Shown here: piece by piece, positions 25,378 through 34,448 of the stretch | How the letters are laid out: each line of letters opens with the position of its first letter | How positions within the stretch are numbered: position 1 is the first letter of the stretch | From: Prolixibacter bellariivorans ATCC BAA-1284 | Lineage (GTDB): Bacteria > Bacteroidota > Bacteroidia > Bacteroidales > Prolixibacteraceae | Length of the DNA: 64,000 nt | Assembly: GCF_000621705.1 (NCBI RefSeq) | Contig: NZ_JHXO01000005.1 | Span: 1-64,000 of the forward strand | Direction: 5' to 3' | Notes under the pieces: model-generated | Seen by the model: only the letters and a program-made list of their open reading frames with translations | Told to the model about the DNA's origin: nothing | The model's database searches: none | Program-made: the position numbers and the translations under genes

Positions 25378-27489
25378 TTAATGAGTTATATATCCAATTT
25401 TGATGCCACTTTTTTTGTTTTTGTCTGAAATAAAGATGTTTGCGCGTAATGCTCCTTTGTCAGGAAGAGAGTATACATTTTCCGGAAGCATTTTACTTTT
25501 TTCTGGCTTTTTCGATCTTTTATCAGGAAACGATGGGGTGTTCGTAACAAATTGCATAGCAGGATGTTCTTCCACTTTAAATTTCGTAATATCCTCAGGG
25601 TCGATTTTGTGCAAGTAAATCAGATCAGCGGGTGGCATGAACTCCGGTATTTCTGCTTTTTTTTGGGCCCATATTCTCATGCCAGCGAAGTTTATCATAT
25701 CGTTTTTCTTGCATAGAAAGGAAAATTGCCTGAACCTTTTCCCCGATAACGGAATTATTACGGAGGCGTTTGTGCCATGCATTTGTTCGAAAGGTTCCAT
25801 GTAAATGGCCATCTTTTTCCTGGTTGTTACCGAATCATCCGATGAAATCCAGACGATGGCTTTTCTCTGGACTGCAGCAATCAACGTTTTACGGGGGATA
25901 TTAAAAAATACAATTTCCCGTTGCGTTAGAAGTTGATACTTGTTGAGGGTTGTTATTCCCGATAAAACGATGAGTGAAAGTAGTATGAGCTGAAGATATA
26001 TCCTTTGTTTTCCAACAATAAACAGGGTAAGAAAAATGATAACCAGGAACGAAGTAACCAGCATTAAGGGAGTGAATGAAATATTGGAAATAATTGATCC
26101 TGGAAGCATGTTAACAGTCGACACTGCGTATAATAGGGCCTTTACCACAATGTGGAGGAAAAGTGTTATGACTTTCGCGACAACAGGAATAAAGGAGAGT
26201 GAAAGAAGTAGAAATGCAGTGTAAATAATGAGAGTGGTCAGGGGAATCGCAAACAGGTTGGTCAGCCAGAAATAAACCGGAAATTGGTGGAAATAGTAGA
26301 TGGAAAGCGGGGAGACGCCGATTTGAGCTGCCAGCGAAACGGTCAGGAGTGCCCAAAGTTTATCGAGCCACCAGTTGCTTATGTAAATGGTATGGTAGAT
26401 TAGTGGCTGAAAAAAGACGATGGAAAGAACAGCGGCATAGGATAGTTGGAAACCCACCTCAAAAAGCAACATGGGATTGATAAGCAGCAGCAAAAAAGCC
26501 GATGCTGCCAATGTATTGTAGATGTTGTTCTGCCGGTTGATGTTTTCGCTAATGGCAATGAACGAAAACATGGTGGCCGCACGTTGAACCGAGGGAGACA
26601 ATCCGGTGACGAATGCGTATATCCAAACAACTGAGAGTAGTATGAAAAGTCTTACTAAACGACCTTTCCGATATGTTTTGAGGAATTTGAGTAGAAAGCT
26701 GAATACGAAGTAGATAATTCCGACATGCAGCCCTGATACGGCCAGAATGTGAATGGCACCGGAATTGGCAAACTCCTTTTTTATTTCCGGATCAATATTT
26801 TCCCGATCTCCCAAAACCAATGCTGACAGTATGCTCATCTCGTCGCCGGAATAGCCGTAACGGACGAATACATTTTGCAGCTGCTTGCGGATGACCAGCG
26901 CTTGCTGACGGAGGTTCAAGCGGACTTTTGCGGAGGTAACGAAGTAATCTTCAGTACGAAGATAAAACCGGTAAGCAATACTGTGCCTTATCATGTATTC
27001 CCGGTAATTAAATTCGCCTGGGTTTGTGGGAGGTTGAATGGCCGTTGGTGGACGATGAAGGGCAATAACCTGCCCGGGAGTTAAACCGGCAGCTATCGAG
27101 TCTTTTTCCAGATATGTTAGTATGTTTTGTTTGTCGGGTAGGATTTGCAGAATGGTTTTGTAGGAGTTCGTTTTTTCTTCCGGGAAACCGCTTACTATGG
27201 CAAAGTGTGTTGTTTGCTCCGGAACAGGTTGGGGGCGGTATTGTCGTTGTTGGTACCAGTACCATCCGAAAATGAACAGAAAAAAGTAAAGAATAGTACC
27301 GAATACCGGTGTTGTTCGATAGCCCGATTGGCGAAAAACGACTAGTAGGGCAAAAAGAATAAAGAGGGAAGTGAGGCCGACAAATAGTGGGAACGGCTGA
27401 GTGAAATATCCGGCCAGGATTCCTGCAATGAAAGGAAGGATAAATCGGAAAAAGGGAACACGGCGAAGATGGTCAGTCAGGTTGGTCAT
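25378..27489 (-). CDS. comEC: ComEC/Rec2-type DNA uptake channel, lacking a full metallo-beta-lactamase domain
   Basis: A 703-residue membrane protein. Two N-terminal helices precede a DUF4131-like OB domain, then the polytopic Competence domain from about residue 220 with VLGDRENIDPEIKKEFANSG, AIHILAVSGLHVGIIYFV and VTGLSPSVQRAATMFSFIAI. The final 200 residues have no HxHxDH metal motif, so the nuclease-type domain of Bacillus ComEC is missing or reduced, as in many Bacteroidota. It would pass single-stranded DNA into the cytoplasm during transformation. Lies between def and trkA on the same strand. Confidence 0.87.
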   Translation of the reverse strand: MTNLTDHLRRVPFFRFILPFIAGILAGYFTQPFPLFVGLTSLFILFALLVVFRQSGYRTTPVFGTILYFFLFIFGWYWYQQRQYRPQPVPEQTTHFAIVSGFPEEKTNSYKTILQILPDKQNILTYLEKDSIAAGLTPGQVIALHRPPTAIQPPTNPGEFNYREYMIRHSIAYRFYLRTEDYFVTSAKVRLNLRQQALVIRKQLQNVFVRYGYSGDEMSILSALVLGDRENIDPEIKKEFANSGAIHILAVSGLHVGIIYFVFSFLLKFLKTYRKGRLVRLFILLSVVWIYAFVTGLSPSVQRAATMFSFIAISENINRQNNIYNTLAASAFLLLLINPMLLFEVGFQLSYAAVLSIVFFQPLIYHTIYISNWWLDKLWALLTVSLAAQIGVSPLSIYYFHQFPVYFWLTNLFAIPLTTLIIYTAFLLLSLSFIPVVAKVITLFLHIVVKALLYAVSTVNMLPGSIISNISFTPLMLVTSFLVIIFLTLFIVGKQRIYLQLILLSLIVLSGITTLNKYQLLTQREIVFFNIPRKTLIAAVQRKAIVWISSDDSVTTRKKMAIYMEPFEQMHGTNASVIIPLSGKRFRQFSFLCKKNDMINFAGMRIWAQKKAEIPEFMPPADLIYLHKIDPEDITKFKVEEHPAMQFVTNTPSFPDKRSKKPEKSKMLPENVYSLPDKGALRANIFISDKNKKSGIKIGYITH

Positions 27490-27574
27490 AAAAATGAGAT
27501 TACCGTAATCACATTATTTAAATTACGATAATCTCATTAAAATACCTTGAATATCAGCTGGTAATTTTCCCGAA

Positions 27575-28132
27575 TCAGACTTTTGGGAGCTTAATCCGGT
27601 ACGACGGCTGTACTTTTCCTTTCGTGATAGCCGTTAGTTTACTTTTCAGCAAACGCTTTTTCAATGGAGTAGCGTAGTCAACAAACAGCACTCCGTCCAG
27701 GTGATCGTATTCATGTTGCAAAACTCTCGCTGCATACCCTTCGAATACTTCATCATGTTCTACCCAGTTCTCATCGAAATATTTCATGCGGATGCGGTCT
27801 TTCCGTTTTACTTCTTCCCTGATAAACGGAATGCTCAGGCAACCTTCTTCCATGATAACTTCTTCACCATCTTTTTCGATGATGTGGGGATTAATGAATG
27901 CTTTTTTAAAGTCTTTTAGAGCAGGCTCTTCTTCGGCCATAGGCGTGGCATCAACAACAAAAATACGAACAGACAAGCCAACCTGCGGCGCGGCCAGTCC
28001 GACACCTTCTGCATTGTACATGGTTTCAAACATGTTATCAATGAGCTCCTGCAGACCCTCGTAGTCTTTGTCAATATCCGGAGTCACCTTTCGTAAAATG
28101 GGATCTCCGAAAACGGTTACAGGTAAAATCAT
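27575..28132 (-). CDS. def: Peptide deformylase
   Basis: Removes the formyl group from nascent proteins. The 185-residue enzyme has all three family motifs: GVGLAAPQVGLS, EEGCLSIP (metal Cys) and LQHEYDHLDG (HExxH-type metal site). It begins 5 nt after ruvX ends, so the two are co-transcribed. Confidence 0.96.
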   Translation of the reverse strand: MILPVTVFGDPILRKVTPDIDKDYEGLQELIDNMFETMYNAEGVGLAAPQVGLSVRIFVVDATPMAEEEPALKDFKKAFINPHIIEKDGEEVIMEEGCLSIPFIREEVKRKDRIRMKYFDENWVEHDEVFEGYAARVLQHEYDHLDGVLFVDYATPLKKRLLKSKLTAITKGKVQPSYRIKLPKV

Positions 28133-28137
28133 GCTAC

Positions 28138-28560
28138 TTATTTTTTGTATTTATTTTCTTCCAGATATGATTGTAAAATGATTGTGGCACTTACAGCATC
28201 CACCATTGCTTTATCCTGTCGCGATTTTTTTCGCAAGCCGGCATCAATCATACTTTGAAATGCCATTTTGGACGTAAAGCGCTCATCTATTTGTTTAACG
28301 GGCATGTCAGGATAGAGTTTCCTGAATTTTTTCAGAAACGGATTGATGTACCGAATGGACTCAGAAGGTTCGTTGTTTAACTGCACCGGATAACCGATCA
28401 CAAGAGTTTCAACATCTTCCTTTTGTAAATATTCACTCAGAAAATCCCAGATTTCGTGTGTAGCTATGGTTGTAAGCCTGCTGGCAATTAACTGTAGTGG
28501 ATCGGTCACTGCTACTCCAACTCGCTTTCTGCCGTAATCAAGGGCCAGAATCCTTCCCAT
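28138..28560 (-). CDS. ruvX: Holliday junction resolvase-like RuvX/YqgF
   Basis: A 140-residue RNase H-fold protein with ILALDYGRKRVGVAVTDP, VIGYPVQL, IDERFTSKMA and the C-terminal DAVSATIILQSYL carrying the last acidic residue. YqgF proteins process 16S rRNA 5' ends and may resolve junctions. An open frame continues 75 codons upstream without family similarity; the ATG at 28560 gives the standard length (E. coli 138). First gene of a likely ruvX-def-comEC-trkA-trkH run. Confidence 0.93.
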   Translation of the reverse strand: MGRILALDYGRKRVGVAVTDPLQLIASRLTTIATHEIWDFLSEYLQKEDVETLVIGYPVQLNNEPSESIRYINPFLKKFRKLYPDMPVKQIDERFTSKMAFQSMIDAGLRKKSRQDKAMVDAVSATIILQSYLEENKYKK

Positions 28561-28877
28561 GTTCTTTTTGATTTTCAGAGGGCAAAGATACATGTTTATT
28601 TGATTTTTTTTCATTTCAATATAAAGGGATTTGGTATAGTGATTTGTCGTTTCAGAAGATGAATCCGGGATTCTGTATAATGAAAGTGAAGTGGAGGAGT
28701 AAAAAATGATATGAGCTAAAGCGTTTTGTAGTAGTGCTTTATGGTTGCTCTTATTTTTTCTTAACAAAAGACATGATTTTGGCACGGGCTTTGATTTTGA
28801 TACGGCAAAGAATGAAGGTATACCAATTTTGACGACGTCGGGAAATCTTGAAGTTTAACTTTAAAAACCCGAAAGCT

Positions 28878-29582
28878 ATGAAAACGACTCAATTACATAA
28901 AATAAGCGCTGCTGTATTTATGATGACTGCTTTGGCAGTTGTTTCCGTAAATCCTGTATTTGCCCAACGGCGCACCCGGGAATATCAACCCGAAAAGCGA
29001 GAGCATTCTAAAAGGAATTACAATAAGCGTGATCATCAATCAAAGAAGGAAAGGACGAACCGAAATCAACGGAATGATGACCGGTTTAAAAAAAACAATC
29101 ATGATCGGGATCGCGTTCGCGATAGAAATTACACATATCACTCACCCCGTTATGAGCGCCATGATAGCCACCGCAGCTGGAATAAGAACAAACACTGGAA
29201 TAACCAGCGCTGGCACAGAGAGCATCCGGTTTACGTAAATCACCGCCATTATCGAATTCCACGTTACAACGGAAGAGTACGGGTTTATGCCAGAGCTCCC
29301 TGGGGAAACCGTCATCCGGTAGTTATCAGACATCGGTATGGAGACGTCTATTGCTTCGGAGGGAATTTTTATTCTTATTATCCAAGATACGGATATGTGC
29401 AGATTGAATTACCTCGTGACATCGTATTCACCTCGTTACCAAGAAACGCAGTAAGGGTAAGAGTCGATGGTCATTTGATGTTCCGATTGGGAGATGTGTA
29501 TTTTGAATTTGGCTCAGGTGGATATCGTGTTTCCAATTACAGAGCATATCCCGAAATGTATGGATATATCGACCGTTATTAA
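28878..29582 (+). CDS. Secreted basic Arg/His/Tyr-rich protein
   Basis: A 234-residue exported protein with a Sec signal peptide (about 1-30, cleaved near VFAQ). Residues 31-125 are a low-complexity segment very rich in Arg, Lys, His, Asn and Asp. The C-terminal 110 residues are ordered and tyrosine-rich (GGNFYSYYPRYGYVQIELP, VRVRVDGHLMFRLGDVYFE). From memory this resembles proteins annotated DUF6515, with low certainty. The charge suggests binding to nucleic acid or anionic polysaccharide outside the cell (inference). The ATG at 28878 is chosen as the start of the signal peptide. Confidence 0.7.
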   Translation: MKTTQLHKISAAVFMMTALAVVSVNPVFAQRRTREYQPEKREHSKRNYNKRDHQSKKERTNRNQRNDDRFKKNNHDRDRVRDRNYTYHSPRYERHDSHRSWNKNKHWNNQRWHREHPVYVNHRHYRIPRYNGRVRVYARAPWGNRHPVVIRHRYGDVYCFGGNFYSYYPRYGYVQIELPRDIVFTSLPRNAVRVRVDGHLMFRLGDVYFEFGSGGYRVSNYRAYPEMYGYIDRY

Positions 29583-29610
29583 TCAATCAGAATAGTTTGC
29601 AACAAAAAGT

Positions 29611-29637
29611 AAGGGTGTCCATTGGACACCCTTTTTA
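29611..29637. terminator. Terminator between convergent genes
   Basis: The perfect stem AAGGGTGTCC / GGACACCCTT with an ATT loop runs into TTTTTATTTATTT; the minus strand has a weaker T run for ppdK. Confidence 0.85.
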
Positions 29638-29660
29638 TTTATTTACGAAAAAGCAAATAA

Positions 29661-32375
29661 TTATGCTTTCCCTTGTTTCAGATTAGCTTGTGCTGCTGCC
29701 AGACGTGCAATCGGAACACGGTAAGGAGAACAACTTACATAATCGAGACCTACACTGTTGCAGAACTCAACTGAACTCGGTTCACCACCATGCTCACCAC
29801 AGATACCAACTTTCAGTTTCGGGTTGGTTCCACGACCACGTTTAGTGGCCATATCAACCAATTGGCCGACACCTTCCTGATCGAGAACCTGGAACGGATC
29901 GTGCTTCAGGATACCTTTCTTGATGTAAATCGGTAGAAATTTACCAGCATCATCACGCGAATAACCAAAGGTCATCTGCGTAAGGTCATTGGTTCCGAAT
30001 GAGAAGAATTCAGCAACTTCCGCAATCTCGGCAGCAGTAAGTGCTGCACGCGGAACTTCAATCATGGTACCAACTTTGTAATCGATGCGGTCACCTTTTT
30101 CCTGGAATACCTTCTCAGCAGTCTCATTAATGAGGTCTGCCTGAAGTTTCAGTTCTTTCAGGGTACCTACGAGTGGAACCATAATTTCCGGACGTGCATC
30201 AATACCTTTAGCTTTCAGGTTCATTGCTGCTTCAATAATGGCACGAGCCTGCATTTCGGTAATTTCCGGATAAGTGTTACCCAGACGGCAGCCGCGGTGT
30301 CCGAGCATTGGGTTGAACTCTTCCAGTTCGGCTACTTTCGAACGAATAACATCAATGTCAACACCCATTTCCTTGGCCAGCTCTTTCTGAGTTGCCTGCT
30401 GGTGAGGAACAAATTCGTGAAGCGGCGGATCAAGCAGACGAACGGTTACGCCATAACCGGCCATTGCTTCGAAAATACCTTCAAAGTCTTCACGCTGGTA
30501 TGGGAGGAGTTTGTCCAACCCTTTTTTGCGTCCTTCTACATCGGAAGCAAGAATCATTTCGCGCATGGCTTTGATACGCTCGCCTTCGAAGAACATGTGC
30601 TCGGTACGACAAAGTCCGATTCCCTGTGCACCAAAGTTGCGGGCAACCTGAGCATCTTTTGGGGTATCGGCATTGGTGCGCACATGCATGCGGGTGTATT
30701 TGTCGGACAGTTCCATGATGTAACCAAAGTCTCCGCTAAGATCGGGAGTTTTGGTAACTACTTTACCGTCATAAACTTCTCCGGTCGTTCCATTGAGTGA
30801 AATCCAGTCGCCTTCTTTGTAAACTTTTCCGTTAGCAACGAAAGAACGGGTTTTGTAGTCAATTTTAATACCTCCGGTTCCGGAAACACAGCATTTCCCC
30901 ATACCACGTGCAACTACAGCTGCGTGAGAAGTCATACCTCCGCGTGCAGTAAGAATTCCACGTGCAACGTTCATGCCTTCGAGATCCTCAGGAGAAGTTT
31001 CGATACGAACGAGGACGGAGTTCTCAAATTTTTCAGCTTCGTCGGCGAAGAATACTACCTGACCGGTAGCAGCGCCGGGAGATGCCGGAAGACCTTTGGC
31101 AATAACAGTTGCCTGCTCGAGAGCTTTGGTGTCGAAAATCGGGTGAAGAAGCTCATCGAGTTTGTTGGGCTCGAGGCGAAGAATGGCTGTTTCTTCGTCA
31201 ATTTCTCCAGCTTTCAACATATCCATGGCAATTGTCACCATAGCAGCACCGGTACGTTTCCCGTTACGTGTTTGAAGCAACCACAGTTTGCCTTCCTGAA
31301 TAGTGAATTCCAGGTCCTGCATGTCATGGTAGTGTTGTTCCAGTTTATGCTGTGTTTCGTCCAGCTCTTTGTAAGCTGCAGGCATTGATTCTTCCAGTGA
31401 AGGATATTTGCTGGCGCGTTCTTCTTCGCTAATGCCTTGAAGTTTGGCCCAACGGAGAGAACCCTCTTTGGTAATTTGCTGCGGAGTACGGGTACCGGCA
31501 ACAACATCTTCACCCTGCGCGTTGATGAGATACTCACCGTTAAACAGGTTTTCGCCGGTAGCAGCATCGCGGGTGAAGGCTACACCAGTAGCTGAATTAT
31601 CACCCATGTTACCGAATACCATGGCTTGAACATTAACGGCAGTTCCCCATTCTTCAGGAATGTTGTTCAGGCGACGATACAAGATTGCACGGTCGTTCAT
31701 CCAGCTGTCAAATACAGCTGTGATGGCTCCCCAAAGCTGCTCCCATGGATCCGTTGGAAATTCTTTACCGGTCTCTTTTTTAATCGCTTCTTTAAAACGA
31801 AGAACCAGAACTTTCAGATCGTCAATGGTAAACTCGGTATCCTGTTCGATTCCTTTCTCTTCTTTCATCGCTTCGATGATTTCTTCGAAAGGATCGATAT
31901 CTTCTTTGTTTTTCGGTTTCAGGTCCATGACCACGTCACCATACATCTGGATAAAACGACGGTATGAATCCCATCCAAAACGATTGTTGCCGGTTTTTTT
32001 CGACATTCCTTCCACTGCCATATCATTCAAACCAAGGTTGAGGATGGTATCCATCATACCTGGCATGGAGGCCCTGGCACCTGAACGGACAGAAACCAGA
32101 CACGGATTATTTTTATCCCCGAATTTCGTTCCGGTCAGTTCTTCAATATGAGCAACAGCATCTTTTACTTCATCACTGATGAGTTTGAGTGCTGCATCAC
32201 GACCTTCTTTGGTGTAAACGGTACATACATCAGTGGTAATGGTGAAGCCCGGAGGAACCGGTACTCCAATCAGGTTCATTTCTGCCAGATTGGCTCCTTT
32301 ACCTCCTAACAGATTACGCATATCGGCACGACCCTCCGCCTGGCCATTACCGAATTTGTATACATTCTTAGCCAT
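29661..32375 (-). CDS. ppdK: Pyruvate, phosphate dikinase
   Basis: Interconverts pyruvate, ATP and phosphate with PEP, AMP and pyrophosphate. The 904-residue enzyme has the N-terminal ATP-grasp domain (LLGGKGANLAEMNLIGVPVP), the swivelling phosphohistidine domain with catalytic His484 in GGMTSHAAVVARGMG, and the C-terminal PEP/pyruvate barrel (GTNDLTQMTFGYSRDD, VGICGEHGGEP with the acid Cys). In anaerobic or fermentative Bacteroidota it runs pyrophosphate-linked glycolysis or gluconeogenesis. It is monocistronic with its own promoter and terminator. Confidence 0.97.
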   Translation of the reverse strand: MAKNVYKFGNGQAEGRADMRNLLGGKGANLAEMNLIGVPVPPGFTITTDVCTVYTKEGRDAALKLISDEVKDAVAHIEELTGTKFGDKNNPCLVSVRSGARASMPGMMDTILNLGLNDMAVEGMSKKTGNNRFGWDSYRRFIQMYGDVVMDLKPKNKEDIDPFEEIIEAMKEEKGIEQDTEFTIDDLKVLVLRFKEAIKKETGKEFPTDPWEQLWGAITAVFDSWMNDRAILYRRLNNIPEEWGTAVNVQAMVFGNMGDNSATGVAFTRDAATGENLFNGEYLINAQGEDVVAGTRTPQQITKEGSLRWAKLQGISEEERASKYPSLEESMPAAYKELDETQHKLEQHYHDMQDLEFTIQEGKLWLLQTRNGKRTGAAMVTIAMDMLKAGEIDEETAILRLEPNKLDELLHPIFDTKALEQATVIAKGLPASPGAATGQVVFFADEAEKFENSVLVRIETSPEDLEGMNVARGILTARGGMTSHAAVVARGMGKCCVSGTGGIKIDYKTRSFVANGKVYKEGDWISLNGTTGEVYDGKVVTKTPDLSGDFGYIMELSDKYTRMHVRTNADTPKDAQVARNFGAQGIGLCRTEHMFFEGERIKAMREMILASDVEGRKKGLDKLLPYQREDFEGIFEAMAGYGVTVRLLDPPLHEFVPHQQATQKELAKEMGVDIDVIRSKVAELEEFNPMLGHRGCRLGNTYPEITEMQARAIIEAAMNLKAKGIDARPEIMVPLVGTLKELKLQADLINETAEKVFQEKGDRIDYKVGTMIEVPRAALTAAEIAEVAEFFSFGTNDLTQMTFGYSRDDAGKFLPIYIKKGILKHDPFQVLDQEGVGQLVDMATKRGRGTNPKLKVGICGEHGGEPSSVEFCNSVGLDYVSCSPYRVPIARLAAAQANLKQGKA

Positions 32376-32419
32376 AAAGTGTTGAATATTAATTCGAATT
32401 AACTATGATGAATTTGTTG

Positions 32420-32427
32420 CAAAACTA
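32420..32427 (-). promoter_or_regulatory. -7 promoter element for ppdK
   Basis: TAGTTTTG on the minus strand lies 44 nt before the ATG. A second identical element is at 32461-32468. No clear -33 TTG is seen for either. Confidence 0.45.
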
Positions 32428-32677
32428 ATCTTTATTTTCAATGATAAATATATCTAAACACAAAACTATGTTCTTGGTTTGAATGAAATTCACATCAGTT
32501 CGGGGAGCAGATACTTATTTATTCATTAATAATATAATCTGCATACTGATAAATTCATTCAAAATCTGGAAGTTAATATTTTCTGTTGTCCGGGGATCAA
32601 AGGTAACCAATAAATCTTGAACGGCTTAAATGCGAATTCGGCATTCTGCTGTGTTTTAAAACATCACTGAGTAGCCA

Positions 32678-32789
32678 TAAAAAAAGAAAGTTGCCCGTCG
32701 GGGATTGACAGGCAACTGTTCATAAAAGACCAAGACAGATATGAGGAGGGATAATTACAGGTCACTTTTACTAACAGAACATAAAGTTA
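32678..32789 (-). ncRNA. Candidate small RNA or short leader transcript
   Basis: On the minus strand a near-consensus -7 element (TAACTTTA, 32782-32789) is followed about 70 nt later by the hairpin AGTTGCC / GGCAACT and a run of seven T residues (terminator 32678-32717). The transcript would be near 100 nt. It includes a 19-codon open frame starting ATGAACAGTTGCCTG that runs through the terminator, as a leader peptide would. The alternative is that the hairpin is simply the distant terminator of nagB. Confidence 0.3.
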
Positions 32790-33027
32790 AGGAATTTGTT
32801 TCAAACGAAAATTCTTCCTTTCTCTTTTTTTATATGTCCTGTTTCTTGCTATAAATATATGAAATTATGATGTTCAATGCATCGACTGAATGAAAAATTA
32901 TCGTGATTTTCAACTAAAATATTATTCGTTGTTGACTTAATTGTCACATTATCAATTTGTATGGCTTAGTTTTGGGAGTGGTAATTTGTTGGACAATCAT
33001 TCCTTGTCGAGCAGATATGCCGTGTTT

Positions 33028-33861
33028 TTACCACCCCAGGTTGCCATCTTTTTCCCAGATTGCATCGGGAGAAAGATTGTTTTTCTCAATGTCTTTGAAG
33101 TGTTTGTAGGTCCCTACCTTTAGTTCAACAGTAGCATCTTCATCGCAAATAATGATGCCACGCGGATGAAGTTGCAATGCAGTAATGGTCCACATGTGAT
33201 TAACACCTCCTTCAATTGCCTGGTGCAGAGCGCGGGCCTTATTGTGTCCGGTAACCAAAACTAAAACTTCTTTTGAGTCCATCACGGTCCCAACACCTAC
33301 TGTCAATGCTGATTTGGGCACTTTATCGATATTGTTATCGAAAAAACGGGAATTGGCGACCAGTGTATCGTAATTTAGTTCCTTGTCACGGGTTCGCGAA
33401 GCTAAACTGGAACCGGGTTCGTTAAATGCGACATGTCCGTCAGCACCAACACCTCCCATAAACAAATCAATTCCGCCAACCGATTTGATTTTTTCTTCGT
33501 AGCGTGCACATTCGGCTTTTATATCCTCGGCATTCCCATTCAATATGTTGACATTTTTCTCTTGTATGTCAATGTGATTGAAGAAGTTATTCCACATAAA
33601 GGAGTGATAACTTTCGGGATGTTCTTCCGGCAGACCGACATATTCATCCATATTAAATGTGATGACATGCTTAAATGAAACCTTTCCTTCCTGATGTAAT
33701 TGTATCAGTTCGCGATACGTATTCAGTGGAGTGCTTCCTGTAGGTAATCCCAGAACAAAAGGTTTTTCATTTGTGGGATTAGCCAAATTGATCTTGCGTA
33801 CAATGTAATTGGCTGCCCAGTGTGCCACATCATCAGGTGCAGGTTGAATGATTAGTCTCAT
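33028..33861 (-). CDS. nagB: Glucosamine-6-phosphate deaminase
   Basis: Converts glucosamine-6-phosphate to fructose-6-phosphate and ammonia. The 277-residue single-domain protein has the sugar phosphate loop [13 protein letters not shown], the catalytic Asp in [10 protein letters not shown], and [16 protein letters not shown] with the ring-opening His. No nagA or transporter is adjacent, so it may serve cell-wall sugar turnover in general. A TAATTTTG promoter element lies 26 nt upstream. Confidence 0.96.
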   Translation of the reverse strand: MRLIIQPAPDDVAHWAANYIVRKINLANPTNEKPFVLGLPTGSTPLNTYRELIQLHQEGKVSFKHVITFNMDEYVGLPEEHPESYHSFMWNNFFNHIDIQEKNVNILNGNAEDIKAECARYEEKIKSVGGIDLFMGGVGADGHVAFNEPGSSLASRTRDKELNYDTLVANSRFFDNNIDKVPKSALTVGVGTVMDSKEVLVLVTGHNKARALHQAIEGGVNHMWTITALQLHPRGIIICDEDATVELKVGTYKHFKDIEKNNLSPDAIWEKDGNLGW

Positions 33862-33887
33862 AACAGATTTTTTCTTGAATCAGGTAA

Positions 33888-33895
33888 CAAAATTA
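33888..33895 (-). promoter_or_regulatory. -7 promoter element for nagB
   Basis: TAATTTTG on the minus strand gives a leader of about 20 nt. It lies 26 bp from the divergent plus-strand element at 33922. Confidence 0.5.
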
Positions 33896-33921
33896 GGTGC
33901 AATTATTGGAAAAACGCTAAT

Positions 33922-33929
33922 TAAATTTG
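33922..33929 (+). promoter_or_regulatory. -7 promoter element for the holin-like gene
   Basis: TAAATTTG matches TAnnTTTG. The leader would be about 65 nt. Confidence 0.45.
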
Positions 33930-34002
33930 CAAAACCCGAAGAAACAAGATTTTTATAAAGAGTTTTACCAGAAAGCATTAAATTAACCGAAAAATATATG
34001 CT

Positions 34003-34344
34003 ATGAATGTACTGGCGAAAATTGTAATCAATACCATAGCTGTACTTGTGGTAAGTTATATCCTTCCGGGAATTGAAATCAGCAGTTTTTTCGATGCCCT
34101 GGTTGTGGCAGTTGTTCTTGCTCTTCTGAACCTGCTTGTTAAACCAGTATTGATAATTTTAACGCTTCCGCTCACGATTGTCACGTTAGGCATATTTCTG
34201 TTGATACTGAATGGATTAATCGTGATGCTGGCCGGCGCTTTGGTTGACGGATTTTATGTCTCTGGATTATTTTGGGCCATTATTTTCAGTTTGCTGGTGT
34301 CGTTGGTCAATGCCATTTTAGGAGCGAAGGATCTCCACAAATAA
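34003..34344 (+). CDS. Holin-like four-helix membrane protein (superfamily IV)
   Basis: A 113-residue protein that is almost entirely four membrane helices (IVINTIAVLVVSYILPG, FDALVVAVVLALLNLLV, LPLTIVTLGIFLLILNGLIV, LFWAIIFSLLVSLVNAIL). The central LNLLVKPVLIILTLPLTIVT is diagnostic of the family called phage holin superfamily IV. Despite the name, these are common chromosomal proteins of unknown function, and no phage genes are nearby. Confidence 0.85.
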   Translation: MNVLAKIVINTIAVLVVSYILPGIEISSFFDALVVAVVLALLNLLVKPVLIILTLPLTIVTLGIFLLILNGLIVMLAGALVDGFYVSGLFWAIIFSLLVSLVNAILGAKDLHK

Positions 34345-34448
34345 CCGGATTGTTTTTATTTTCGGGCCTTCATTTTTACACCGTTGAGATGAGTTTGCAG
34401 GTAAGGGAAATGGCTTGCATTGTATTATTGATTGGATTGAGGAAATAA

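Larger units (their letters stand above)
32376..33027. other. Long intergenic region between ppdK and nagB
   Basis: About 650 bp without a supported protein gene. It contains two perfect TAGTTTTG elements on the minus strand (32420-32427 and 32461-32468), a minus-strand terminator (32678-32717) and above it a possible small transcript. The 330 bp from the terminator to the nagB stop could be either a long nagB 3' leader or an independent unit. Confidence 0.5.

Noticed and set aside
34003-34344. Prophage remnant suggested by the holin-like protein
   Set aside because: This family is widespread on chromosomes and no other phage gene is present.
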